Source: an uncultured Gammaproteobacteria bacterium (GTDB lineage Bacteria; Pseudomonadota; Gammaproteobacteria; Arenicellales; JAANXG01). Taken from it: a DNA stretch of 35,994 nt. Position numbers and translations under genes: made by a program. This document shows, in pieces, positions 1-7,884 of this stretch. Location of the stretch: positions 1 to 35,994 of the forward strand of contig CAMYIN010000136.1 of the NCBI GenBank assembly GCA_947258495.1, written 5' to 3'. Every line of letters starts with the position of its first letter. The first letter of the stretch is position 1. The notes under the pieces were generated by a model that worked only from the letters and a program-made list of their open reading frames with translations, was not told the DNA's origin and made no database searches.

Positions 1-1
1 G

Positions 2-850
2 CTCGAGGTCAAGGCGACCGACGCTTCCGGACGCGTCTGGTTCAACAACGTGTACGAGAAGCGCGTCGACGCCCGGGCCTACGTCGACGCCAAAGACGCC
101 GAAGTGTTTCAGGATGTCTACAACCGCATTGCCAACAATCTGTACCGCCAAAAAGCGAAATTGACGGCGGACCAGATACTGGAAATCCGGCGCATCGCCG
201 AACTGCGTTTCGGGAAATCTCTGGTGCCGGTTGCGTTCGAAGACTTCGTCGCGTCAAGCGACGACGGCCGGTATCGCATCCACAGATTGCCGGCCGAGCA
301 AGACCCGATGGTCGATCGCGTGCTGAAGGTCCGTGAGCGGGAAAATATGTTGATCGACGTCGTCAACGGCTACTACGACGTATTCAACGCGGAAATGACG
401 GATCCGTACTTCAGTTGGCGCAAAGCCCTCAGTGACGAGGCCGCGGCCCTGCGCGAAGTAAAGAAAAGCGCCACCAATCGTTATCTACTGGGCGCGGCCA
501 TGATCGTGGGCGCCATCGCGATCGAGGCCCTCGGGGGCGATGCCAACACCGAGTCGGTGCGCGACGTGATGGTCCTGGGCGGCGCCTACAACGTGAAGCG
601 CGGCATGGACATGAGTCAGCAGAAGGGGATACACGAGGACGCGATACGCGAGCTCGGCGACTCGTTCAACGCCGAGGTGGCGCCGCTGGTGATCCACGTC
701 GAAGGGCAGACGGTGGAACTGACCGGTACGGCCGAACAACAATTCACCCAGTGGCGCGGTCTACTTGCCGAGATCTACGCCACCGAGACCGGTGCGACTA
801 TGCCCGTCATCGCGGACGATGACGGTCCGCAGTCACCGACGCTAAAATGA
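2..850 (+). CDS. Unknown protein with one membrane segment, 5'-truncated, first gene of the ExbB/vWA operon
   Basis: The frame is open from base 2 of the window, so the true start lies upstream and 282 residues are visible. I do not recognise the family. The visible part is mostly charged and helical, with a hydrophobic segment (YLLGAAMIVGAIAIEALGG) near the middle that could be a membrane helix or a buried hairpin. The tail is acidic and polar. It ends in TGA about 40 bases before the TPR gene on the same strand, so it is probably co-transcribed with the cluster that follows. The very start of the window reads as conserved-looking extracellular or periplasmic sequence (VKATDASGRVWFNNVYEKR), which suggests that the missing N-terminus carries a signal peptide, but this cannot be seen. 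Function unknown. Confidence 0.75.
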   Translation, partial: LEVKATDASGRVWFNNVYEKRVDARAYVDAKDAEVFQDVYNRIANNLYRQKAKLTADQILEIRRIAELRFGKSLVPVAFEDFVASSDDGRYRIHRLPAEQDPMVDRVLKVRERENMLIDVVNGYYDVFNAEMTDPYFSWRKALSDEAAALREVKKSATNRYLLGAAMIVGAIAIEALGGDANTESVRDVMVLGGAYNVKRGMDMSQQKGIHEDAIRELGDSFNAEVAPLVIHVEGQTVELTGTAEQQFTQWRGLLAEIYATETGATMPVIADDDGPQSPTLK

Positions 851-890
851 TTTCACGAGCCGCCGCAGGTACGCCGGTTGAGGTCTCGGC

Positions 891-2321
891 GTGACCCGCG
901 CTCGACCCCGCTCTCCCCGCTGGGTCCGGATCACGCTGCTGGCGGTGCTTACGATCTTGTTGAGCGCCGTCGTCATCGTCGTCTGGGTGCTTCCAGACTT
1001 CGTCAGCCGTCGCGCCGCAATCGACGCGCTCGACCGGCGAACGACACCCGAGGCGGCCACACCCGCCGCTCCCAAATCGGAACTAGTACGTCAACACCGG
1101 GAAAAGCGCGAGGCCGAGCTTGCCTTGCAGGTGGTGTTGCAGCGCCAGAGTGTGCTCGAAGCGCAGCAGGTCCGCTCCTGGGCCGGCGGGGACTACGAAG
1201 AAGCGCTCGCGCGCCTGGCCGAGGGCGACGTCGCGTTCGCCGACAACGATTTCGCGACGGCGGTTTCGGCGTATCGCGATGTCGCAGCGCTGTTTGCGGC
1301 CCTGGAAGCGTCCAAGGCCGAGCGCCTGGTCGCGGCCCTGGAACGCGGCGCGCTTGCGTTGAAAGCTTACGGCGCCGATTCGGCGCGGAAACAATTCACC
1401 ATCGCGCTCGCGATCGACCCACGGCACGCAGAGGCACAACGCGGCCTGGAGAGGGCAGGCACGCTCGATCGCGTCGCCGAGCTCCTGGCGTCCGCGCGCA
1501 AGCACGAACAGGACGGCGAATGGGCGCTGGCTGAAAAACACTACACCCAGGCCCGGCAACTGGATCCGGAATCCGAGGAAGCGCAACAGGGCGAGGCGCG
1601 GGTTGCCGCGACGCGCAAGCGGCTGTTGTTCCGAGAAGCCATGTCTGCCGTGCTGACGGCGATGGAAGACGGGAAGCTGCCCGAGGCGCAGCACGCACTG
1701 GATCGGGCGCGCGCGTTGAACGTGGAACCGGCGGAGGTGGCGGACGTGCAACGGCGCTTGACACGTGCGGTCCAGGCGAAAAAAATCGGCCAACATCGAA
1801 CACGGGCTCAGCGGGCCGAGCACGAGGAAAGCTGGCGGGACGCGATCGCCGACTACGACGCGGCGTTGACCATCGACCCGCGGGCGCAGTTTGCGTTGCA
1901 GGGACGGCAACGCGCCGAACGCTACGCGGAACTGCACGCGCAGTTGGACACCTACCTCGGCGCGCCCGACCGCTTGCAGTCGTCCGAACCGCGCGCCAAC
2001 GCGTCTCGTCTGCTGCAGACTGCAGCGACGCTGTCGGAGAAAGGGCCGAAGCTGCTGGATAAACTCAATGCCCTCGAACGAATCGTCCGAACGGCCAGCA
2101 CCCCGGTGACGGTGGTGCTGCGCTCCGACAACCAGACCGAGATCTCCATCGACCGCGTCGGCCGCTTCGGCCGATTCACGGAATCGAAGATCGAATTACT
2201 GCCCGGCACCTACCGCGTACGCGGGTCGCGGTTCGGATTCCGCGACGTGCACCTGGAATGGACCGTGACCGCGGTACAGAAACTTCAGACCCTGGAAGTA
2301 CGTTGCAAAGAACGGATTTGA
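891..2321 (+). CDS. Membrane-anchored TPR protein with C-terminal PEGA-like domain
   Basis: A 476-residue protein from a GTG start. A basic N-terminus is followed by one membrane helix at about residues 13-36, which gives a type II anchor with the rest in the periplasm. Residues about 97-345 are Ala/Glu/Arg-rich helical pairs typical of degenerate tetratricopeptide repeats, including repeat-end signatures such as ALAIDPRHAEAQ, ARQLDPESEEAQ and ALTIDPRAQFAL. Residues about 404-470 form a beta-rich PEGA-like domain (LLPGTYRVRGSRFGFRDV). The TPR part suggests a protein-protein scaffold and the PEGA-like part suggests envelope anchoring. The stop overlaps the probable TTG start of the next gene. 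The pairing with PEGA, ExbB-like and vWA genes suggests it is part of one envelope complex. The specific partner is inference. Confidence 0.85.
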   Translation: MTRARPRSPRWVRITLLAVLTILLSAVVIVVWVLPDFVSRRAAIDALDRRTTPEAATPAAPKSELVRQHREKREAELALQVVLQRQSVLEAQQVRSWAGGDYEEALARLAEGDVAFADNDFATAVSAYRDVAALFAALEASKAERLVAALERGALALKAYGADSARKQFTIALAIDPRHAEAQRGLERAGTLDRVAELLASARKHEQDGEWALAEKHYTQARQLDPESEEAQQGEARVAATRKRLLFREAMSAVLTAMEDGKLPEAQHALDRARALNVEPAEVADVQRRLTRAVQAKKIGQHRTRAQRAEHEESWRDAIADYDAALTIDPRAQFALQGRQRAERYAELHAQLDTYLGAPDRLQSSEPRANASRLLQTAATLSEKGPKLLDKLNALERIVRTASTPVTVVLRSDNQTEISIDRVGRFGRFTESKIELLPGTYRVRGSRFGFRDVHLEWTVTAVQKLQTLEVRCKERI

Positions 2322-4663
2322 ACGCGTTGACGGTCACTACCCGCAACGCAACAGACCGGCGGTGCACCGAAGGCGAGCGGCTCAGTATCGGCGGCGAGGC
2401 TGCGGACATCCCGTTGTCGGGAGACCGTAGCAGGAACGAATACGCCTACATCGAGTACCGGGACGGGCATCCCTGGCTGGCGCCGGCCGGACCCGCCATT
2501 GAGCTGCGGCTGAACGAGCGCCGTATCACCGATCCAGCCCCCCTGCGGGACGGCGACCGTATCCAGCTGGGTGGAGTGACGCTGGTGTGCGCGCTGTCGG
2601 GACAATCTCTGCAGATTGGAGAAGACGCCCGTGAGACGCCGGACCTCGCAGCAGCCGCCGCAGTGACGGCGGCGAAACCCGGCGGCCGCCGCGCGCTGCG
2701 AATCGGTCTACTGCTGGTGTTCGCGGGTCTTCTGGTGGTCGCGGCCTTTGTCTTCACGGCCACGCCGGTGTCGATCGCCGTAACCCCCGAGCCGGACCAG
2801 CTGGAGCTGAGGGGCGCGCTCCCGACGTTGAAATTCCAGGGCCGTTTTCTGGCCTATCCGGGCAGCTACCGGATCCTCGCGAGCAAGGCCGGTTACCGCG
2901 CGCTGGAGCGCGAGGTCGAACTCCGACGCGGACCACATCGGCAGCTTGCGTTCGCCCTGGATAAGCTCCCCGGCCGCGTTACCCTGCTGAGCCGGCCCAT
3001 TGCGGGCGCGAGCGTGGAGGTGGACGGCCGGCAGATCGGGGTGACGCCGATCCGCGATCTGGAGCTGGCCGCCGGCGCGCATCGGATTCGATTCGCGGCA
3101 CCCCGCTACCAACCGGCGCAACTCGATGCCAAGGTCGAGGGCATGGGCCGTTCCCAACAGTTCGAGATCGCGCTGCAGCCCGATTGGGCGCCGGTGTCGT
3201 TCGCGTCGACGCCGAGCGGCGCGTCCCTGTGGATCGACGGCGAGGCAATGGGTACGACGCCGGTTACCCTGGATCTGCGTTCCGGCGAACGCAGCGTCGA
3301 ACTGCGGCTGGACAAGCACGACACGCATCGCGCACAGCTCACCGTGGTTGCGGGCCAAGCGATGACCCCCGCGCCGTACCTACTCAGTCCGTCCGACGGC
3401 GTGCTCGCCGTCAGCAGCGAGCCGGATGGCGCCTCGGTAACGGTGGACGATCGGTATCACGGCGTGACGCCGCTCGAAATAAGCCTCGCCCCGGAACAGG
3501 AACACCGCGTCGTCCTCAGCAAGGCCGGTCACCGGCCGGTCAGCAGGTCGGTGCGCGTGGAAGCGGCGGCGACGGAATCGCTGCAGGTTGCGCTGGCGGC
3601 GGAGTTCGGCACGATTTTCGTGGTCAGCGATCCACCCGATGCGCGGCTGTTCGTAGACGGCAAGGAGCAAGGCGCGGGCAGTCAGCGTTTGCGTATGACC
3701 ACCGAGACCCACCAATTGGAATTCAAGAAGCCGGGTTACAAATCCTACCGCGTGAGCGTTACGCCGCGCGCCGGGGTGAGCAAAGAAGTGACGGCGACGC
3801 TCGAACGCGTTACGCCGGAAGCGGGCGGCGCCGCGAACAACAAGAGTGTCACTACCGGCGAAGGGCAGGTGTTGCGATTGATCACGCCGGGCCGCTTCAC
3901 CATGGGCGCGTCGCGCCGCGAACAGGGAAGGCGCGCCAACGAGCAGCTGCGTGAGATAGCGCTGACACGGCCGTTTTATCTCGGGACCAAAGAAGTCACC
4001 AATCAGCAATTCCGCCGCTTCAAGACCGATCACAGCTCGGGTTCCGCCTACGGCCGAAGTCTCGACGGCAACGAGCAACCGGTGGTGAACGTTCGCTGGG
4101 ACGAAGCGGCCGCTTATCTCAACTGGTTGAGCGCGCAGGACGGCTTGACCCCGGCGTACGTGAAACAGGGGGAAACCATGATCGCGGTACGGCCGCCGAC
4201 CAACGGTTACCGCCTGCCCACCGAAGCCGAATGGGAATATGCGGCGCGCTACGCGAAGCGCCCGAGTCCGGTCAAGTACGCCTGGGGAAAAGGCTATCCG
4301 CCAACCGGTTCGGCCGGCAACTACGCGGACCGCGCGGCGTCCGGCCTGCTCCCCAATACGCTCTCGACCTACGACGACCGATTCGCGGTCACCGCCCCGG
4401 TCGGCAGCTTCGCACCGAATCCGCTCGGAATCTTCGACGTCGGCGGAAACGTGGCAGAATGGTGCCACGACTACTACGACGTGCAGGTCGCAGCCGCAGG
4501 AGTTACCCAAGACCCCATCGGTCCCGAATCGGGACGCCACCACGTGGTGCGCGACGCCGGTTGGCAACACTCGACCATCAGCGAATTGAGACTGAGTTTT
4601 CGAGACTACAGCGACAAGGCGAGGCAGGACCTGGGGTTCCGGATCGCGCGTTATGCCGACTAG
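2318..4663 (+). CDS. FHA-like / TM / PEGA-repeat / formylglycine-enzyme-like (SUMF1 family) protein
   Basis: I chose TTG at 2318, which overlaps the previous stop (TTGA). An in-frame ATG at 2258 would add 20 unlikely residues, and the residue numbers here count from that ATG. Residues about 34-115 look like an FHA domain (RLSIGGEAADIPL, then LRDGDRIQLG). A membrane helix follows at about 147-168. Residues about 170-515 hold several PEGA domains (for example GASVEVDGRQIGVTP, GASLWIDGEAMGTTP, GASVTVDDRYHGVTP). Residues about 535-800 are an FGE-sulfatase/SUMF1 fold (FTMGAS, RLPTEAEWEYAAR, GNVAEW, DLGFRIAR). The conserved active-site cysteine pair of formylglycine-generating enzymes is not present near the usual RGGSW site, which here reads RDAGW, so a structural or binding role is more likely than sulfatase maturation. 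Predicted topology is FHA in the cytoplasm and PEGA/FGE in the periplasm. Confidence 0.88.
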   Translation: MNALTVTTRNATDRRCTEGERLSIGGEAADIPLSGDRSRNEYAYIEYRDGHPWLAPAGPAIELRLNERRITDPAPLRDGDRIQLGGVTLVCALSGQSLQIGEDARETPDLAAAAAVTAAKPGGRRALRIGLLLVFAGLLVVAAFVFTATPVSIAVTPEPDQLELRGALPTLKFQGRFLAYPGSYRILASKAGYRALEREVELRRGPHRQLAFALDKLPGRVTLLSRPIAGASVEVDGRQIGVTPIRDLELAAGAHRIRFAAPRYQPAQLDAKVEGMGRSQQFEIALQPDWAPVSFASTPSGASLWIDGEAMGTTPVTLDLRSGERSVELRLDKHDTHRAQLTVVAGQAMTPAPYLLSPSDGVLAVSSEPDGASVTVDDRYHGVTPLEISLAPEQEHRVVLSKAGHRPVSRSVRVEAAATESLQVALAAEFGTIFVVSDPPDARLFVDGKEQGAGSQRLRMTTETHQLEFKKPGYKSYRVSVTPRAGVSKEVTATLERVTPEAGGAANNKSVTTGEGQVLRLITPGRFTMGASRREQGRRANEQLREIALTRPFYLGTKEVTNQQFRRFKTDHSSGSAYGRSLDGNEQPVVNVRWDEAAAYLNWLSAQDGLTPAYVKQGETMIAVRPPTNGYRLPTEAEWEYAARYAKRPSPVKYAWGKGYPPTGSAGNYADRAASGLLPNTLSTYDDRFAVTAPVGSFAPNPLGIFDVGGNVAEWCHDYYDVQVAAAGVTQDPIGPESGRHHVVRDAGWQHSTISELRLSFRDYSDKARQDLGFRIARYAD

Positions 4664-4874
4664 GATCGCAGTGTTGGCGTTGCTGCTTGCGACGACGGCT
4701 TCGGCTCAGTCGCCGCCCGGCGCTCCGGAGCCCGGCGCCGTCGAACCGCAGACCGAAGACACAACCCAAGCGTCACCGCCGTCGCCGCAACAGGGGCGCA
4801 AGTTTCCCGAACCGTTCGTACCGACGGACAAGATCTCCCCGGACAGCGTGATCTCCTTTCCTTCCGATATTTGA
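4653..4874 (+). CDS. Small exported proline-rich protein
   Basis: A 73-residue protein whose ATG overlaps the end of the FGE-like gene by 11 bases. It begins with a clear signal peptide (MPTRIAVLALLLATTASAQ). The mature part is short, Pro/Gln/Glu-rich and probably disordered, and ends PTDKISPDSVISFPSDI. It has no cysteine or lipobox. It stops 13 bases before the ExbB-like gene, whose ribosome-binding site (GAGCGAGGACC) lies in that gap. The position between the FGE-like and the channel gene suggests a periplasmic linker or plug for the complex, but I do not recognise the family. Confidence 0.75.
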   Translation: MPTRIAVLALLLATTASAQSPPGAPEPGAVEPQTEDTTQASPPSPQQGRKFPEPFVPTDKISPDSVISFPSDI

Positions 4875-4887
4875 GCGAGGACCAACG

Positions 4888-5697
4888 ATGACTCCGAACG
4901 TTTTGAAAAAGACGATCCCGGTCGAATTCGTCTACCAGGTTTTTTCACTGCTGCTCGCCGTTATCATCGTCCATGCACTCTATGTGGCCATGATCCGGCC
5001 CAATGCCGAGGCCTTCATCAAGGCCGAGGCCGAGCAGATGCAGGCCGACCCCGAGTACGTGCAGCAGCGGTCGCTGTACGTCGTCATACGCGACTACGAG
5101 CAGGAGGCCTGCTTCATCCTAATGCTGTGGGCGTTTGCGATCATGGGTTACAAGGGGACATTGATCTATCGCGAACGGCGCCTGCTTGAGACCGACGTCG
5201 TCGGCGATGCAGGCAATGCAACGTTCACATCCGAGGAAACCCAGACCCTGACGCGACGCATTCAATCGCTGCCTGCGCGCGCGCAGCGGCTGTTGCTGCC
5301 ACGCGCCTTGACCGCCGCACTGCATCGATTTGCCGCCGCGGACAACGTGCAAAGCGTGTCTGCGGCCTCGCGCGAGGTCTGTGAGTCCGAAGCAGAGCGC
5401 CTCGAATCGGAACTGTCGATCATCCGTTACATCGCCTGGGCCATACCCTCGATCGGCTTCATCGGCACCGTGCGGGGAATCAGCGACGCGCTTGCGCAGG
5501 CGCACCGCGCGGTGGAAGGCGACATCACGGGCGTTACGCAGAGCCTCGGCGTCGCCTTCAACTCGACCTTCATCGCCCTGGTGATCAGCATCGTCGTCAT
5601 GTTCTTCGTGCATCAACTGCAGCTGGCGCAGGAGCGCGTGGTCCTCGAAACCGAAGACTATTGCGATCAGCGGCTGATCCGCCGCCTGCGTCGATAG
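4888..5697 (+). CDS. MotA/TolQ/ExbB-type proton-channel subunit
   Basis: A 269-residue inner-membrane protein. Membrane helices are predicted at about 14-36, 74-92, 181-202 and 222-246. The third helix region carries the family signature RYIAWAIPSIGFIGTVRGI, equivalent to the LLGLLGTVxG motif of ExbB/TolQ/MotA. The last helix (SLGVAFNSTFIALVISIVVMFF) carries the small polar residues expected in the ion path. This family forms a pentamer around two MotB/ExbD/TolR helices and couples ion flow to rotation or force. Two proteins with suitable Asp-bearing helices are encoded immediately downstream, and no classical exbD, tolR or motB is present here. The long cytoplasmic segment between helices 2 and 3 is normal for the family. 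It ends in TAG, 21 bases before the next gene. Confidence 0.9.
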   Translation: MTPNVLKKTIPVEFVYQVFSLLLAVIIVHALYVAMIRPNAEAFIKAEAEQMQADPEYVQQRSLYVVIRDYEQEACFILMLWAFAIMGYKGTLIYRERRLLETDVVGDAGNATFTSEETQTLTRRIQSLPARAQRLLLPRALTAALHRFAAADNVQSVSAASREVCESEAERLESELSIIRYIAWAIPSIGFIGTVRGISDALAQAHRAVEGDITGVTQSLGVAFNSTFIALVISIVVMFFVHQLQLAQERVVLETEDYCDQRLIRRLRR

Positions 5698-5718
5698 CAA
5701 TCCTGCCGCCGGCATCCC

Positions 5719-6831
5719 GTGGCCGCCCTCCGTTCACGCCGCAAACGCCGAGGCATCAGCGTCTTCGGGCTCTCGTTCCTGGACGTCATGTTCTGCGGTT
5801 TCGGCTCGGTCATCCTGCTGGTGATGATCGTCAACGCCGACACGCTGACCCGCCGCAAGCAGGTGCACCAGGACCTGCGCGGGCAGGTCTCGCGGCTGCA
5901 GACGGAGGTCCGGACGGGCGAACGCTATCTGGCGGAACTGCGCAACGCCCTCGACGAGGTCGACCGCCAGCGCGTTGCCACCGAAGGACGCTCCCGCGAG
6001 GTCGTGGACCGCATGCAGCGGCTGCAGCCCGAAATCGCGACGCTCAACCGGGAGACGCGGTCACAGCGTGAACACGCGAACCGGCTCAAATCGGACTTGC
6101 GCAGACTCGAGCAGGAGCAACAGAAACTCGCCGCCGAACGCGAACGCGAAAAACAACGCGGCACCCAGGTCCGGCGTTTCGTCGGCGAAGGGGACCGTCA
6201 ATACCTGACCGGACTGAAGATGGGCGGCAAACGTGTGCTGATCCTGGTGGACGCTTCCGCGAGCATGCTGGAAGAAACCATCGTCAACATCGTCCGCCTG
6301 CGCAATCTTGCCGATGCCGTGAAACGCGACGCGCCGAAGTGGCAGCGCGCGGTGCGCACCGTGGAGTGGCTGCTCGCCCAGCTGCCGGTCGACAGCCGCT
6401 ATCAGATCTACGCCTTCAACACCAAGGCCTGGCCGCTGCTTGCGGGCACAGACGGCATCTGGCTGGACAGCGGCGACAGCGCGACGCTCGACCGGGCCGT
6501 CGGTGCTTTGCGCGTCCTGGTGCCCGACGGCGGCACCAGTCTGTACCACGCGTTCGAGGTGGCCGCGACGCTGTCGCCGCGTACGGACAACGTGTTCCTC
6601 GTCAGCGACGGCCTGCCCACCCAGGGCAAATCCCGGTCGACGCGAGCGCGCGTGTCCGGCGATCAGCGGCGCAAGCTTTTCCGCCGCGCCCTGGAGCGCC
6701 TGCCCGCCAACGTGCCGGTCAACAGCGTTCTGTTCCCCATCGAAGGCGATCCGTTTGCCGCCAGCGAGTTCTGGAGGCTGGCGTTGTCGAGCGGCGGTTC
6801 GTTCATGACGCCGTCGCGGGACTGGCCGTGA
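5719..6831 (+). CDS. ExbD/MotB-like helix fused to coiled coil and vWA domain (subunit 1)
   Basis: A 370-residue protein from GTG 5719. A basic N-terminus is followed by one membrane helix at about 17-38, beginning SFLDVMFCGFG. Asp22 sits where ExbD/TolR (FLDVxLVLL) and MotB (YADLM) carry their essential proton-binding Asp. Residues about 45-150 are a strongly charged coiled coil. Residues about 171-360 are a von Willebrand factor A domain with an intact MIDAS: DASAS at 178-182, a Thr in DGGTSLYHAF, and the SDG of FLVSDGLPTQG. This predicts a metal-binding vWA domain held outside the membrane on a long stalk. The stop overlaps the start of the second vWA gene (GTGA), a sign of coupled translation. 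Exported-side placement of the vWA domain is inferred from MotB/ExbD topology. Confidence 0.88.
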   Translation: MAALRSRRKRRGISVFGLSFLDVMFCGFGSVILLVMIVNADTLTRRKQVHQDLRGQVSRLQTEVRTGERYLAELRNALDEVDRQRVATEGRSREVVDRMQRLQPEIATLNRETRSQREHANRLKSDLRRLEQEQQKLAAEREREKQRGTQVRRFVGEGDRQYLTGLKMGGKRVLILVDASASMLEETIVNIVRLRNLADAVKRDAPKWQRAVRTVEWLLAQLPVDSRYQIYAFNTKAWPLLAGTDGIWLDSGDSATLDRAVGALRVLVPDGGTSLYHAFEVAATLSPRTDNVFLVSDGLPTQGKSRSTRARVSGDQRRKLFRRALERLPANVPVNSVLFPIEGDPFAASEFWRLALSSGGSFMTPSRDWP

Positions 6832-7835
6832 GACGCCGTCGGCGCGCCGTGGAGGCGTTCAGCATCTCCTTTCTCGACGTCATCTGCTGCGCGTTCGGCG
6901 CCATCATCCTCGTCCTGGTGCTGTCGAAGACCGCCGAGCCCCGTGTGCTGGAGGCGATCCGCGCCGACCTCAACGAGGTCGTCGCCGAACTCACCCGGCA
7001 GATCTTCGAAATACGCGGCGACACCCAGGTCTTGAACCGCGAACTCAACAGCGAACGCGAACAGGTCTCCGACATCAAGCAGCAGCTTGCCCGGCTCATT
7101 GGAGACCTGGCGCGCGTCCGCGCACAGTTCGCGGCCTCCCAGCGCGACCTGGAAACGCAGCGCGCCATTACCGGGCGGCTGGACTCGGCGAAGCAGGAAC
7201 TCAGCGCCGAGATGCGCCGTCTGCTCGGCGAGGATTTCCGCCGAGCGCCCGCGGACACCACGGTGGGCGGCATCCCGGTGGACAGCGAGTACATCATCTT
7301 CATCATCGACACGTCGGGAAGCATGTTCAACTACGCCTGGAGCCTGATGCTGAAGAAGGTGGAGGAGACGCTGAGTGTCTATCCACGAGTCAAGGGGATC
7401 CAGGTGATGAACGACATGGGCGAGTACATGTTCTCGCAATACGCGGGAAAATGGATCGTCGACACCCCGGCGCGGCGTAAAGCCATCCGCCGCCGGCTCG
7501 CGACCTGGAATCCGTTCAGCAACAGCAGTCCGGTCGAAGGCATCACCCGCGCCATCCGCACCTATTACGCGCCGGACAAGAAGATCAGCCTCTACGTCTT
7601 CGGCGACGAGTTCTCAACCGGCTCCATGGAAGAGGTGGTCCGCACCGTCGACCGCATCAATCGCGCGGACGCGCAGGGCAACCGGCTGGTGCGCATCCAC
7701 GGGGTGGGCTTTCCGGTGCAGTTGACCCGCCCGGACGGCCTCGACGCCACCGGCGTCCGCTTCGCCGCGCTCATGCGCATGCTCAGCGAGCGCAACGGCG
7801 GGACCTTCGTAGGTTTGAACCGCGTCAGTCCGTAG
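6828..7835 (+). CDS. ExbD/MotB-like helix fused to coiled coil and vWA domain (subunit 2)
   Basis: I chose GTG 6828, which overlaps the previous stop by four bases. The frame is open much further upstream, but that part is only a shadow of subunit 1. The protein has 335 residues: RRRRR, then a membrane helix at about 13-32 beginning SFLDVICCAFGA with Asp17 in the ExbD/MotB position, a coiled coil at about 38-135, and a vWA domain from about 153. The MIDAS motif DTSGS is perfect at 161-165, while the later acidic site reads VFGDEF rather than the usual TDG. It has the same architecture as subunit 1 but a clearly different sequence, so the pair is either an old duplication or a heterodimer. It is the last gene of the operon and ends in TAG. 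Confidence 0.88.
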   Translation: MRRRRRAVEAFSISFLDVICCAFGAIILVLVLSKTAEPRVLEAIRADLNEVVAELTRQIFEIRGDTQVLNRELNSEREQVSDIKQQLARLIGDLARVRAQFAASQRDLETQRAITGRLDSAKQELSAEMRRLLGEDFRRAPADTTVGGIPVDSEYIIFIIDTSGSMFNYAWSLMLKKVEETLSVYPRVKGIQVMNDMGEYMFSQYAGKWIVDTPARRKAIRRRLATWNPFSNSSPVEGITRAIRTYYAPDKKISLYVFGDEFSTGSMEEVVRTVDRINRADAQGNRLVRIHGVGFPVQLTRPDGLDATGVRFAALMRMLSERNGGTFVGLNRVSP

Positions 7836-7858
7836 GCATGACTGCATCCACGTAGATC

Positions 7859-7879
7859 CGGTGCACGATCGTTGCACCG
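7859..7879. terminator. Possible bidirectional terminator hairpin
   Basis: CGGTGCA and TGCACCG pair over 7 bp around a 7-base loop that is itself near-palindromic. It sits in the 49-base gap between two converging genes, the vWA gene and the SRAP gene. No clear T-tract follows on either strand, so this is weak. Confidence 0.3.
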
Positions 7880-7884
7880 AACCG

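Noticed and set aside
3380-4570. 396-codon - strand ORF
   Set aside because: Antisense shadow of the PEGA/FGE-like gene.
4888-7835. Zorya anti-phage system
   Set aside because: Only the ExbB/MotA-like protein fits; no OmpA/peptidoglycan-binding ZorB, ZorC or helicase/nuclease ZorD/E is present.
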